Of a DNA stretch of 64,000 bases, positions 29,390 to 37,851 are shown piece after piece. The position numbers and the translations under genes are program-made. Position 1 is the first letter of the stretch. Each line of letters begins with the position of its first letter. The DNA is from Streptomyces rubiginosohelvolus (lineage in GTDB: Bacteria; Actinomycetota; Actinomycetes; Streptomycetales; Streptomycetaceae). The stretch spans positions 310,001 to 374,000 of the forward strand of contig NZ_BMTW01000001.1 of the NCBI RefSeq assembly GCF_014649875.1, given 5' to 3'. The notes below the pieces were generated by a model. It was not told the DNA's origin. It did no database searches and saw only the letters and a program-made list of their open reading frames with translations.

Positions 29390-31794
29390 ACGGCCGCCTC
29401 CACGGGCTCGGGCGGGTGGCCGAGCAGCAGGCGCAGCACCGGTTCGACCGCGTCGGCCCGGGCCCGGTCGAGACCGGGGCCGAAGCCTCCGGTCGCCGGG
29501 GTGGCATCGTCGCGGCGGGCGCCCTCGGGAACGGGGCCGCGCCGGACCAGCTCGCCGAGGGTGCGCCGCACGCCCGGTTCGTACGCGGAGAACGTGCGGC
29601 GCAGCAGCGGCAGCACATCCGTGAACTGGTCGGCGGGGACACCGGTCAGCCAGGCGTCGACGAGGCCGAGCAGCCGCTCGTCGTGGACGAGCAGCATGCC
29701 GCCGCCCGACGCGCCGCCGACGAACCCCTCGATCCAGGCGGCGGCGTCGGCGGGCGGGGTTCCGGGCGAGAGCGCGAGACCCATCAGCCGGGCCGCCTCG
29801 TCCTCCGCCAACCGCCCTTCGTCCAGGAGCAGCCGGGTGGCCCGGCCTCTGATGGCTCCGGCGACCGCGTCCCGGGCCGCCAGCTTGTGCAGGACGGCGT
29901 CCCAGCGCTCCCGCAGCCCCGTGCCCGGCTCCGCCCCCGTGTCCAGCAGGCCGATCGCCCCGTGCACCGCCTCCACCTGACCGCGCAGCGCCTCGGCGCC
30001 GTCCGGGTCGAGGCCGGTGCAGGCGGGCGGCAGGCCGACGCAGATCCGCTCGGCGAGTCCGGCGGCGACCTCCGCGAGCGCCGCCGTGTCCGTGGAGCGC
30101 ACGTCCCCGTACCGCAGGGAGCGGGCCAGGGCGGGCAGCGCGTCCGCGAGGTGGCCGACGTCGGCGTCGAGTGCGGCCCGGTCGGCGAGGGCCTTCATCA
30201 CGACGGGCAGCGCGTCGGGCAGTTCGGCCAGGAGGCAGTGCTCGGCGAGTGCCGTGGCTTCGGCCAGGGCGGTCGCCGCCACGGCCTGCGACGCGGCCTT
30301 CGCGGTGGCGGCGGTGAGCACGGTCGTGCCCCATACGCCTGCCTCCGCGACCCGGACGTGCAGTTCCGGTTCCCAGCGAAGCCGCCAGCTCTCCCGGAAG
30401 GTGCCGGTGCTGCCCCGCCCCGCGACCGGGTCGCCCCAGCCGACGTCGAGGAGGCGCAGCCGGTGCAGGAGGCGGCTGCGGGCGGCGTCGGTCTCCTTGC
30501 GCAGGTCGAGGTCCAGCTCACGTTCCGACGCCTCCGGCTTGAGCCGCAGGGTGCGCTGGCTGCGGGTCAGGTCCCGTTGCAGCGGGACGGCCGGGGCGGT
30601 GTCCGGCACCTCACCGAGGCTCTCGCCGACGATCAGCCGGTCCCGGACGAGGGCGAGCGGGACGTCGGACCCCTCGCACATGACGGCCCGCACGGCGTCG
30701 GTCGTCTCGCCCAGGCCGGCCAGCGGGCGGCCCCGGAGGGCGGCGAGGGTCTCGGCGAGCCGGACGGCCTCGATGACATGGGCGGTCGAGACGAACCGGT
30801 CCTCGCCGCGCAGCAGTCCGGCGACCTTGGTCATCCAGCGCTCGATCGGCCGGTCGGCCGCCTCGAAGAGGTGCCCGTACCAGCCGGGCGAGTCGATCCC
30901 GGCCCCGTATCCGCTCCGCCGGGCGAGGCGGCGGTGGGTCCACGGCACCCAGGTCAGATCCGTTTTGACCTTCGGCAGGCCCTTGAGCAGGGCACGGTCG
31001 GCGGCGAGGGTGGTGCGCGCGGAGAGAGCGGGAACGTGCCAGGCGCCGCAGACGACGGCGACGCCGTCCCCGAACTCCTTGCGCGCGGTACGCAGCTGGA
31101 TCCGCATGTACGCCTCGCGCACCGCGTCACGCGGCTGCCCGCCGTCGCCGTACGCCTCGCGGAGCGCGCCCATGGCCTCCGCCAGCGCGCCGAACGGGGC
31201 GAGGGCGTCGCCGGGCGCGCCCTCGGAGGGTGTTGCACCGCCGCTGGCCTCTCCGGTGGGCGAGCGGTGTTCGACGACGTCCTCCCACCAGCGCTCGGGG
31301 TCGTCGTATCCGGCGGTCTCGGCGAGCACCCGGATCGGGTCGACGACCGGCGTGATCTCCTCCTCTTCCGCTGCGCGCTCCGGTCCCTCCACCGGCTCCT
31401 CGGGCGCGGTTTCCTTGAGCGCGAGGGAGTGGGCGGCGGGCAGGTCGATGAAGCGGACCGGGACGTCGTGGTCGAGGGCCCAGCGGATGGCCACCCACTC
31501 GGGCGAGAACGCGGCCATCGGCCAGAACGAGGCCCGCCCCGGATCGTCCACGGCGTGCGCGAGCAGCGCGACGGGCGGACGCATGTGCGGGTCGGCGGCG
31601 AGGGGCAGCAGCGCGTCGCCCTCGGGCGGCCCCTCGATGAGGACGGCGGCCGGGCGGGCCGACCGGAGCGCGGCGAGGACCGCACGGGCCGACCCGGGGC
31701 CGTGATGCCGCACCCCCAGGAGCCAAGGCCCGGCGGCCGGTCCGGTCGCGGTGCGGTCCTGCGGCGCGGCGGCGGCCATCGCCGCGCCGCTCAT
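29386..31794 (-). CDS. DUF5682 family protein (YehM-like)
   Basis: 802 aa cytoplasmic protein. The N-terminal part carries the family signature WLLGVRHHGPGSARAVLAAL and VLIEGPPEGD, then PEWVAIRWALDHDVPVRFIDLP; a later AVVCGAWHVPAL is also conserved. These histidines and acidic residues recall TraB/ChaN-type alpha-beta folds, so a hidden enzymatic role is possible. The C-terminal half is Ala/Leu-rich and helical. It is translationally coupled on both sides, overlapping the MoxR stop and the VWA start by 4 bp each, so the three products are probably needed together. Confidence 0.9.
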   Translation of the reverse strand: MSGAAMAAAAPQDRTATGPAAGPWLLGVRHHGPGSARAVLAALRSARPAAVLIEGPPEGDALLPLAADPHMRPPVALLAHAVDDPGRASFWPMAAFSPEWVAIRWALDHDVPVRFIDLPAAHSLALKETAPEEPVEGPERAAEEEEITPVVDPIRVLAETAGYDDPERWWEDVVEHRSPTGEASGGATPSEGAPGDALAPFGALAEAMGALREAYGDGGQPRDAVREAYMRIQLRTARKEFGDGVAVVCGAWHVPALSARTTLAADRALLKGLPKVKTDLTWVPWTHRRLARRSGYGAGIDSPGWYGHLFEAADRPIERWMTKVAGLLRGEDRFVSTAHVIEAVRLAETLAALRGRPLAGLGETTDAVRAVMCEGSDVPLALVRDRLIVGESLGEVPDTAPAVPLQRDLTRSQRTLRLKPEASERELDLDLRKETDAARSRLLHRLRLLDVGWGDPVAGRGSTGTFRESWRLRWEPELHVRVAEAGVWGTTVLTAATAKAASQAVAATALAEATALAEHCLLAELPDALPVVMKALADRAALDADVGHLADALPALARSLRYGDVRSTDTAALAEVAAGLAERICVGLPPACTGLDPDGAEALRGQVEAVHGAIGLLDTGAEPGTGLRERWDAVLHKLAARDAVAGAIRGRATRLLLDEGRLAEDEAARLMGLALSPGTPPADAAAWIEGFVGGASGGGMLLVHDERLLGLVDAWLTGVPADQFTDVLPLLRRTFSAYEPGVRRTLGELVRRGPVPEGARRDDATPATGGFGPGLDRARADAVEPVLRLLLGHPPEPVEAAV

Positions 31795-32915
31795 GCGGAC
31801 ACCTCGCGGCAGGCGCGGTAGAAGTCCTTCCAGCCGTCCCGCTCGCGGACCACGGTCTCCAGATACTCCTGCCAGACCACCCGGTCCGCCGCGGGGTCAC
31901 GGACGACCGCGCCGAGGATGCCGGCCGCGACGTCGCCGGGGCGCAGGACGCCGTCGCCGAAGTGGGCGGCGAGCGCGAGGCCGTTCGTGACGACGGAGAT
32001 CGCCTCGGCGGTGGAGAGCGTGCCGGAGGGCGACTTGAGCTTGGTGCGCCCGTCGGTGGTCACCCCGTCGCGCAGTTCGCGGAAGACCGTCACCACACGC
32101 CGGATCTCGGTCAGGCCTTCCGGGGCGGCGGGCAGGTCGAGCGAGCGGCCGATCTGGTCGACGCGCCGGGACACGATGTCGACCTCGGCTTCCGGGGTCT
32201 CGGGCAGGGGCAGCACCACGGTGTTGAACCGGCGGCGCAGGGCGCTGGACAGCTCGTTGACGCCGCGGTCCCGGTCGTTGGCCGTGGCGATGAGGTTGAA
32301 CCCGCGGACGGCCTGGACCTCCTGCCCCAGCTCGGGGACGGGGAGCGTCTTCTCGGACAGGATCGTGATGAGCGAGTCCTGCACATCGGCGGGGATACGG
32401 GTCAGCTCCTCGACCCGGGCGGTCATGCCCTCGGACATGGCCCGCATCAGCGGGCTGGGCACCAGGGCGTCGCGGCTGGGGCCGTGGGCCAGCAGCTGCG
32501 CGTAGTTCCACCCGTAGCGGACGGCTTCCTCGGGCGTGCCCGCGGTGCCCTGCACGAGCAGCGTCGAGTCACCGCTGACGGCGGCGGCGAGGTGCTCGGA
32601 CACCCAGGTCTTGGCCGTGCCGGGGACGCCGAGCAGGAGCAGCGCCCGGTCGGTGGCGAGCGTGGTCACGGCCACCTCGACCAGGCGGCGCGGGCCCACG
32701 TACTTCGGGGTGATCACCGTCCCGTCCGGCAGGGTCCCGCCCTGCAGATAGGTGGCGACGGCCCACGGCGACAGCCGCCAACGGGCGGGCCTGGGACGGT
32801 CGTCGGCGGCCGCGAGCGCCTTCAGCTCGTCGGCGAACGCGTCCTCCGCGTGCGGGCGCAGCACCTGGGCGCCGGCCTCCGGCTCGACGGCATCGGTGGT
32901 GTTGGACACGGTCAT
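31791..32915 (-). CDS. MoxR-type AAA+ ATPase (YehL-like)
   Basis: 374 aa. Walker A is GVPGTAKT at 96-103. The Walker B/sensor region includes VEELTRIPADVQDSLITILSEK, and sensor 1 is FNLIATANDRDRG with a following arginine finger segment LSSALRRRFNTVVLP. MoxR ATPases remodel or insert cofactors into partner proteins, normally with a VWA protein encoded alongside. Here it leads the operon MoxR - DUF5682 - VWA, divergent from the SWIM/DUF5691 genes with one lipoprotein gene between. The ATG at 32915 begins MTVSNTTDAVEP; residues 1-45 are an acidic extension. Confidence 0.95.
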   Translation of the reverse strand: MTVSNTTDAVEPEAGAQVLRPHAEDAFADELKALAAADDRPRPARWRLSPWAVATYLQGGTLPDGTVITPKYVGPRRLVEVAVTTLATDRALLLLGVPGTAKTWVSEHLAAAVSGDSTLLVQGTAGTPEEAVRYGWNYAQLLAHGPSRDALVPSPLMRAMSEGMTARVEELTRIPADVQDSLITILSEKTLPVPELGQEVQAVRGFNLIATANDRDRGVNELSSALRRRFNTVVLPLPETPEAEVDIVSRRVDQIGRSLDLPAAPEGLTEIRRVVTVFRELRDGVTTDGRTKLKSPSGTLSTAEAISVVTNGLALAAHFGDGVLRPGDVAAGILGAVVRDPAADRVVWQEYLETVVRERDGWKDFYRACREVSA

Positions 32916-32973
32916 GGCTCCCCCTCCAGATCGGTCGACCTGATCTGGTTACCACCGTGCACCATGCCACTGA

Positions 32974-33006
32974 CAACGGGCCCTGACCGCAGGTCAGAGC
33001 CCGTTG
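32974..33006 (-). terminator. Hairpin between lipoprotein gene and MoxR operon
   Basis: Arms 32974-32988 and 32992-33006 pair with one mismatch. It lies 68 bp past the lipoprotein stop and upstream of the MoxR start, so it separates the two transcripts. Confidence 0.7.
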
Positions 33007-33073
33007 GCGAGCGGTCGCCCCCTCCCCCGGAGGCCCGTCGGCCGGGTCGGCCGACCAGGGCGGATCGGCCCGG

Positions 33074-33499
33074 TCAGCCCACGATCGGCGACACGGCGAC
33101 GCAGCCGCCTGCCGTGAGCATGCCCTCGCCCTTCGCCTCCTTGATGACCTTGCCCTTGTAGGTGATGGAGCAGGTGACGTCGGCGCCGCCCGCGTCCAGG
33201 GCGATCGGCGAGACGGCGGGCGGCATGATGCCGCGCAGTTCGACCGTCTTCTTCCACGGCAGGGCCGGCTTGGTGACGGTCTCCAGCTTGGGCTCCATCG
33301 CCTCGCCGCCACCCCCGTGGTACGTGATCTCGTCGACGCCCGTGCCGGTGACCTCGTACGTGACCTCGTAGGTCTCGTCCACGGTCTTGTCGACCGCCTT
33401 GCCGACCGCCTCGTCCACGGACTCGGCCGAGCAGGCCCCGAGTCCGAGCACGAGGACGGCCACCGCGAGGGCGCGGGTGGTGCGGGTGGTGCGGTTCAT
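33074..33499 (-). CDS. MmpS-like lipoprotein
   Basis: 141 aa from the ATG at 33499, with GGGGGA upstream. Signal peptide and lipobox VLGLGACSAES place the lipidated Cys near residue 22. The mature part has V-T-Y-E-V-T-G-T-G followed by EITYHGGGG and PWKKTVELRG, then CSITYKGKVIKE and a closing GGC, which resembles the MmpS/transport-accessory beta fold with two Cys that could form a disulfide. In mycobacteria MmpS proteins assist MmpL transporters, but no MmpL gene is here. Function is inferred at family level only. Confidence 0.8.
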   Translation of the reverse strand: MNRTTRTTRALAVAVLVLGLGACSAESVDEAVGKAVDKTVDETYEVTYEVTGTGVDEITYHGGGGEAMEPKLETVTKPALPWKKTVELRGIMPPAVSPIALDAGGADVTCSITYKGKVIKEAKGEGMLTAGGCVAVSPIVG

Positions 33500-33673
33500 C
33501 TGGGATCCCCCCTGGATCGGCCCGGGCACGGATCCGTTCCGTACGCGGAGACCGCAGAGAAACGCAAAGGCAGGGCAAAGTCAAATCTCTCCTCGGACCG
33601 CGGCTTCGCAGGTCGGAGCAGGATCGGAGCAGGTCGGAGGGGATTGTCAGTGGCGCCCCCTACCGTCGGAGAC

Positions 33674-35128
33674 ATGCAGCTATCTCACGGGGGAGAGTCC
33701 TCGCCCACCGGTGCCCCGGTGGCGCGCTGGTCGGTGGAACAGGTGCTGGCCCTGGCTCCTGACGCGGCATCACGCAAGGCGGGCACGCGCCTCGGCGCGG
33801 CGGGTCCGTGGTCCGGCACGGGGTCCGACGCGTCGGGGGCGGTGTGGGGCCTGTGCAAGGGAAGCGGAAGCACGCCGTATCGCACGGTGGTCGACACCAC
33901 GGGGCCTGCCTACGCGTGCAGTTGCCCGAGCCGGAAGTTCCCGTGCAAGCACGCGCTGGGGCTGTTGCTGCTCAGGGCGTCGGACGACGGCGCGTTCCGG
34001 CCCGCCGAGCCCGCCGACTGGGCCGAGGAGTGGCTCGCGGGCCGACGCGCACGCGCGGCGCGGGAGAGCGGTCCTGCGGCGGGCGGCGACAGCGCGCGGG
34101 GCCCCGCCGACCCGGCCGCCGCCAGAAGGCGGGCGGAGCGCCGGGCGGAGCGGGTCACGGGCGGTGCCCAGGAGCTGGAACAGCGCCTGGCCGACCTGCT
34201 GCGCGGCGGACTGGCCGCGACCGACCGCTCGGGGTACGGCCTGTGGGAGGAGACCGCGGCCCGCATGGTCGACGCCCAGGCCCCCGGCCTCGCCGCCCGG
34301 GTGCGGGAGTTGGGCGCGATCACCGGGTCCGGACCGGGCTGGCCGGTCCGGTTGCTGGAGGAGTGCGGCCTGCTCCATCTGCTGGACACGGCCTGGCTCG
34401 GCCGGGACCGGCTGCCGGATCCACTGGCCGCGACCGTACGGACGAGAGTGGGGCTGCCCGTGTCCGCCGAAGGCCCCCCGGTCCGCGACCAGTGGCTGGT
34501 CCTCGCGCAGTACGACACACCCGACGGCAAGATCGTCGCCCGCCGGATCTGGCTGTACGGGCGGGGGTCGGGCCGCACCGCTCTGCTGCTCTCGTTCGGT
34601 GCGGCGGGCCGGTCCCCGGCGCAGGCACTGCCGGTCGGGGCAACCATCGACGCCGAGCTGACGCCGTATCCGGGCGGCGGGCAGCTCCGGGCGGAGCTGG
34701 GCGAGCAGTTCGGGGCCACGACCTCGGCCGGTCCCCCGCCCGGGATCGCCGCGGCGGCCGCACCGGCCGTCTACGGGAACGCCCTGCGGGACGACCCCTG
34801 GCTGGACGCCTGGCCGGCCACCCTGCGCGATGTCATACCCGTGCCGTCCAAGGACGGCTGGCAGCTGGCCGACGCCCACGCGGTCGCCCGTACCGACGCC
34901 CATGCCGAGACCCACGGAGGCACCCGCACCGGATCCGCGCTGCCGATCGCCCCGGCCGCGCTGTCCCGGCCGGGCCTGTGGAAGCTCGTCGCCCTGTCCG
35001 GCGGCGGCCCGGTCACCGTGTTCGGCGAGATCGGCCACCGCGGCTTCGAACCCTTCGCGGCCTGGGACCCGGGCGAGGAGGAGGAAGGCGCAGGCACCAC
35101 GGGCGGGCCGGTCGTCCAACTGGTCTGA
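33674..35128 (+). CDS. SWIM zinc-finger protein (YehQ-like)
   Basis: 484 aa. The SWIM motif C-x-C-x6-C-x-H is seen at C82, C84, C91 and H93 (ACSCPSRKFPCKHALGLLLL). A charged linker follows, then a helical region (QELEQRLADLLRGGLAATDRSGYGLWEETAARMVDAQAPGLA in character) and a C-terminal beta-rich domain. SWIM fingers bind nucleic acid or protein. The gene is divergent from the MoxR - DUF5682 - VWA operon and is followed by the DUF5691 gene. Enterobacterial yehQ, also a SWIM protein next to a MoxR/VWA set, is the likely counterpart. The ATG at 33674 is chosen by fit with the motif start MQLSHGGESS. Confidence 0.92.
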   Translation: MQLSHGGESSPTGAPVARWSVEQVLALAPDAASRKAGTRLGAAGPWSGTGSDASGAVWGLCKGSGSTPYRTVVDTTGPAYACSCPSRKFPCKHALGLLLLRASDDGAFRPAEPADWAEEWLAGRRARAARESGPAAGGDSARGPADPAAARRRAERRAERVTGGAQELEQRLADLLRGGLAATDRSGYGLWEETAARMVDAQAPGLAARVRELGAITGSGPGWPVRLLEECGLLHLLDTAWLGRDRLPDPLAATVRTRVGLPVSAEGPPVRDQWLVLAQYDTPDGKIVARRIWLYGRGSGRTALLLSFGAAGRSPAQALPVGATIDAELTPYPGGGQLRAELGEQFGATTSAGPPPGIAAAAAPAVYGNALRDDPWLDAWPATLRDVIPVPSKDGWQLADAHAVARTDAHAETHGGTRTGSALPIAPAALSRPGLWKLVALSGGGPVTVFGEIGHRGFEPFAAWDPGEEEEGAGTTGGPVVQLV

Positions 35129-35244
35129 CCCGGGCCAGTGGGCCGGCCGACGGACCGGGCCCACGCCCCGCCCCGCACGCAGCACCGCCCTGTCCGCTGC
35201 TCCTGTCCGACATCCGCGCATCCCTGCCACGGGAGGGGAAACAG

Positions 35245-36906
35245 ATGCCTCACACGACCAGCTCCACAGCAACCACCACCGGCACCACGACAACCGCATC
35301 CACTTCCGCATCTGTCGGCTCCCTCCCCTGGGAGGAGCTGGTCACCTCCGCTCTCCTCGGCACCGACCGCCGTCCGCCGGCACCACGCGGCGGCCCTGTC
35401 CCGGCCGATGCCCCCGCGGCCCTGCTGGACGCCGCCGCGCTGCACACCGTGCGGCGGCGGGCCGGGCTGCTGCCCGCCGTGCCGGAGGCCCGGCCCGAGC
35501 CCGCCGCCCCGGATCCGCGCCCGGCGCTCCCCGAGGCCGCCCGGCACCGGCTCGCCCATCTGCTGGCCGACCGCTCCGCCCCCTCGGGCGGCGGGCGGCG
35601 CGGGACCGCGCCCGACCTCACCGAGCTCATCCCGCAGTGGCTGGCCATCGCCAACCGGCGGGGCTTCCGTGCCCCGGCGGCCCTGCTGCCCGCGCTGCTG
35701 GACGCCGCCCGCGCGCGGACGGACCTGCGCCCGCAGGCGCTCGCGTTCGCCGGGCCGCGCGGGATGTGGCTGGCCGGACTGAACCCCGACTGGAAGTTCG
35801 CCCTGCGGGGCTCCGCGAGCGGTACGCCGCAGCCCGGCCTCACGGACCCGGACGCGGTGGCCCGGCTGTGGGAGGAGGGGCTGTTCGCGGAGCGGGTCGC
35901 GCTGCTCGACGCCGTACGGGCACAGGATCCGCCCGCCGCGCTCACCCTGCTCGCCACCACCTGGCCGACCGAACGGGCCGAGGACCGGCTGATGTTCCTG
36001 GACTCCCTGCGGTCGGGGCTGAGCGGCGCCGACGAGCCGTTCCTGGAGCAGGCCCTGTCCGACCGCAGCCGCAATGTCCGCGCCACCGCCGCCGAACTGC
36101 TCTCCGCCCTGCCCGAGTCGGCACTCGCCGGACGGATGGCGGCCCGCGCGCTCTCCTGTGTGCATCCGGACCGTACGGGGGCCGTCACCTCCATCGCCGT
36201 GGAGGCACCGCACGAATGCGACGCGGACATGCAGCGCGACGGCGTCACGGCGGTCCCGCCGACGGGCCGGGGCGAACGGTCGTGGTGGCTGGGGCAGTTG
36301 GTGGAGGCCACCCCGCTCGGCGTCTGGGAGGAGCGGTTCGGCGGGCGTGCGGCCGACGAGATCGTGGCCCTGCCCGTCGCCGACGACTGGGCCGACGAAC
36401 TGCACACCGCCTGGTGCCGGGCGGCGGTCCGGCAGCGGAATCCTCGGTGGTCCCGGGCCCTGCTCGGGCGTCCGTCGGAGCCGGTGGCGAGCGGCCCCGG
36501 GACGGCCTCGATCGCCGAGCGCTCGAAGCTCCTGGCCATTCTGGACGAGGGAGAACGTGCCTCCTGGGTCGCCGAGTTCATCGCGGCGCACGGCCTGTCG
36601 GAGGCGTTCCAGCTGCTCGGGGTGTGCACGGTCCCCTGGGCCGGGCCGCTCGGGCGTGCGGTGGTCGACGCACTCGACATCGCGCGGGACGGCGGGAGCT
36701 ATCCGTGGAGCTTCAGCGGGGTGATGGGTCTCGCGGAACGCTGTCTGGATCCGGCCGAGGCCGACCGGCTGGAGGTCCTGACGGCCGCGCAGGACGAACA
36801 GGAGGACGCGTCACCGGGTGCCGGCGGCTACTGGTCCGAGGCCTTCCAGCGCCTGGTCTCCACCCTGCGGCTGCGCGCCGCGATGGAGGCGGAGCTGATG
36901 GCCTGA
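35245..36906 (+). CDS. DUF5691 family protein
   Basis: 553 aa from the ATG at 35245, with GGGAGGGG 8-14 bases upstream. A Thr/Ser-rich start gives way to SLPWEELVTSALLGTDRR, then an almost wholly helical protein with HEAT-like character (FLEQALSDRSRNVRATAAELLSAL). The segment WLAGLNPDWKFAL is typical of the family. It has no recognised catalytic residues. It follows the SWIM gene by 116 bp on the same strand and completes the five-gene set. A scaffold or client-binding role for the MoxR system is an inference. Confidence 0.9.
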   Translation: MPHTTSSTATTTGTTTTASTSASVGSLPWEELVTSALLGTDRRPPAPRGGPVPADAPAALLDAAALHTVRRRAGLLPAVPEARPEPAAPDPRPALPEAARHRLAHLLADRSAPSGGGRRGTAPDLTELIPQWLAIANRRGFRAPAALLPALLDAARARTDLRPQALAFAGPRGMWLAGLNPDWKFALRGSASGTPQPGLTDPDAVARLWEEGLFAERVALLDAVRAQDPPAALTLLATTWPTERAEDRLMFLDSLRSGLSGADEPFLEQALSDRSRNVRATAAELLSALPESALAGRMAARALSCVHPDRTGAVTSIAVEAPHECDADMQRDGVTAVPPTGRGERSWWLGQLVEATPLGVWEERFGGRAADEIVALPVADDWADELHTAWCRAAVRQRNPRWSRALLGRPSEPVASGPGTASIAERSKLLAILDEGERASWVAEFIAAHGLSEAFQLLGVCTVPWAGPLGRAVVDALDIARDGGSYPWSFSGVMGLAERCLDPAEADRLEVLTAAQDEQEDASPGAGGYWSEAFQRLVSTLRLRAAMEAELMA

Positions 36907-36971
36907 CGGCGACGAAGGAGGCGCGGACGTCCCGAGGCGGAGACGGGCCCGTGCACGGCGGGCCCGTCCCG

Positions 36972-37047
36972 GGTACGGCGTCGAGGCCTGAGTACGGCGT
37001 TCAGGCCTGGGTACGGCACCCAGGCCCGGGTCCGGCGTTCAGGTCTG
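36972..37047. repeat. Four tandem 19-bp repeats at the 3' end of the B12-subunit gene
   Basis: Units at 36972-36990, 36991-37009, 37010-37028 and 37029-37047 share the core GTACGGCGTTCAGGCCTG, with a few substitutions each. The fourth unit overlaps the stop codon and last residues of the gene at 37039-37452. A unit length of 19 is not a multiple of three, so copies cannot have been added inside the reading frame without shifting it. Confidence 0.9.
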
Positions 37048-37452
37048 GGCGGCCTGGCGGACGTTGGCGTTGACCCACGTGACGATCTCGGTCGTCGTCG
37101 CCCCCGGGGTGAACAGCTCCGCGACGCCCAGCTTCTTCAGCGGGGCGATGTCGTCCTCGGGAATGATCCCGCCGCCGAACACCTTGATGTCCTCCGCCTC
37201 GCGGGCCTTCAGCAGCTCGATCACCTTGGCGAACAGCGTGTTGTGCGCCCCGGAGAGGATCGAGAGGCCGATGGCGTCGGCGTCCTCCTGGATCGCCGTG
37301 TCGACGATCTGCTCGGGCGTCTGGTGGAGCCCGGTGTAGATCACCTCCATACCGGCGTCCCGCAACGCCCGCGCGATGACTTTGGCCCCGCGGTCGTGGC
37401 CGTCGAGGCCCGGCTTGGCCACCACCACACGGATCGGACCGGTCACACCCAT
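37039..37452 (-). CDS. Cobalamin-binding (small) subunit of an acyl-CoA mutase
   Basis: 137-aa stand-alone B12-binding domain. The DxHxxG motif reads [20 protein letters not shown] (D17, H19, G22), followed by the family segments [23 protein letters not shown] and [11 protein letters not shown]. It matches the small subunit of isobutyryl-CoA mutase (IcmB type) or a methylmalonyl-CoA mutase C-terminal domain. The large catalytic subunit is not in the window, so the substrate cannot be fixed. The ATG at 37452 has GGAGG 5 bases upstream; a GTG one codon earlier is possible. Confidence 0.93.
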   Translation of the reverse strand: MGVTGPIRVVVAKPGLDGHDRGAKVIARALRDAGMEVIYTGLHQTPEQIVDTAIQEDADAIGLSILSGAHNTLFAKVIELLKAREAEDIKVFGGGIIPEDDIAPLKKLGVAELFTPGATTTEIVTWVNANVRQAAQT

Positions 37453-37851
37453 CACTGCCTCCACCTGGTCTCCCGCGTCTGAAGGGACGGGGATGTGAAC
37501 GAACGTTATCCACAGCATCCCGCAAGCCACAGTTTCGCGGCAGCCGGGGAGGGGGAAATCACACGTGGGACATGTTCGCCAGGCGTCGTCCCCGGCAACA
37601 CGCGGAGTTCCGACCGCGCGGGGCCCGGCGCCTGGGGGTGTCTTGCCGGTCAGGCCGAGCCCGGCCTGACCGGCAAGACACCCCCTAGGAGAGCCGCTAC
37701 GAGGTCGCCGTACCACCGCGCCGCCAGCCGCACGGCACGGTGGTACGGCTCCACGACCCCGGCCGCCCGGCCAGCAGCACTCCTCGTCCCGCCACCCACA
37801 ACGTACGGGGACGGGGCCGCCTCCTCCGTACGCCGGTGCAGGAGGCAGGCC
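37453..37851. other. 399-bp divergent intergenic region with two hairpins
   Basis: Separates the B12-subunit gene and the lipase gene, which read away from each other. The left 120 bp is lower in GC and probably carries the B12-subunit promoter. In the middle sit a very long perfect inverted repeat (37634-37685) and a second one (37707-37749). The last 100 bp leads into the lipase RBS. Short ORFs here have no support. Confidence 0.6.
37634..37685. repeat. Perfect 23-bp inverted repeat in a divergent promoter region
   Basis: Arms 37634-37656 and 37663-37685 are fully complementary around the 6-base loop GAGCCC; each arm carries TGTCTTGCCGGTCAGGCC or its complement. It has the look of a terminator, yet no annotated gene ends here. 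A second stem with 12-bp arms, 37707-37718 and 37738-37749, follows. Confidence 0.85.
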
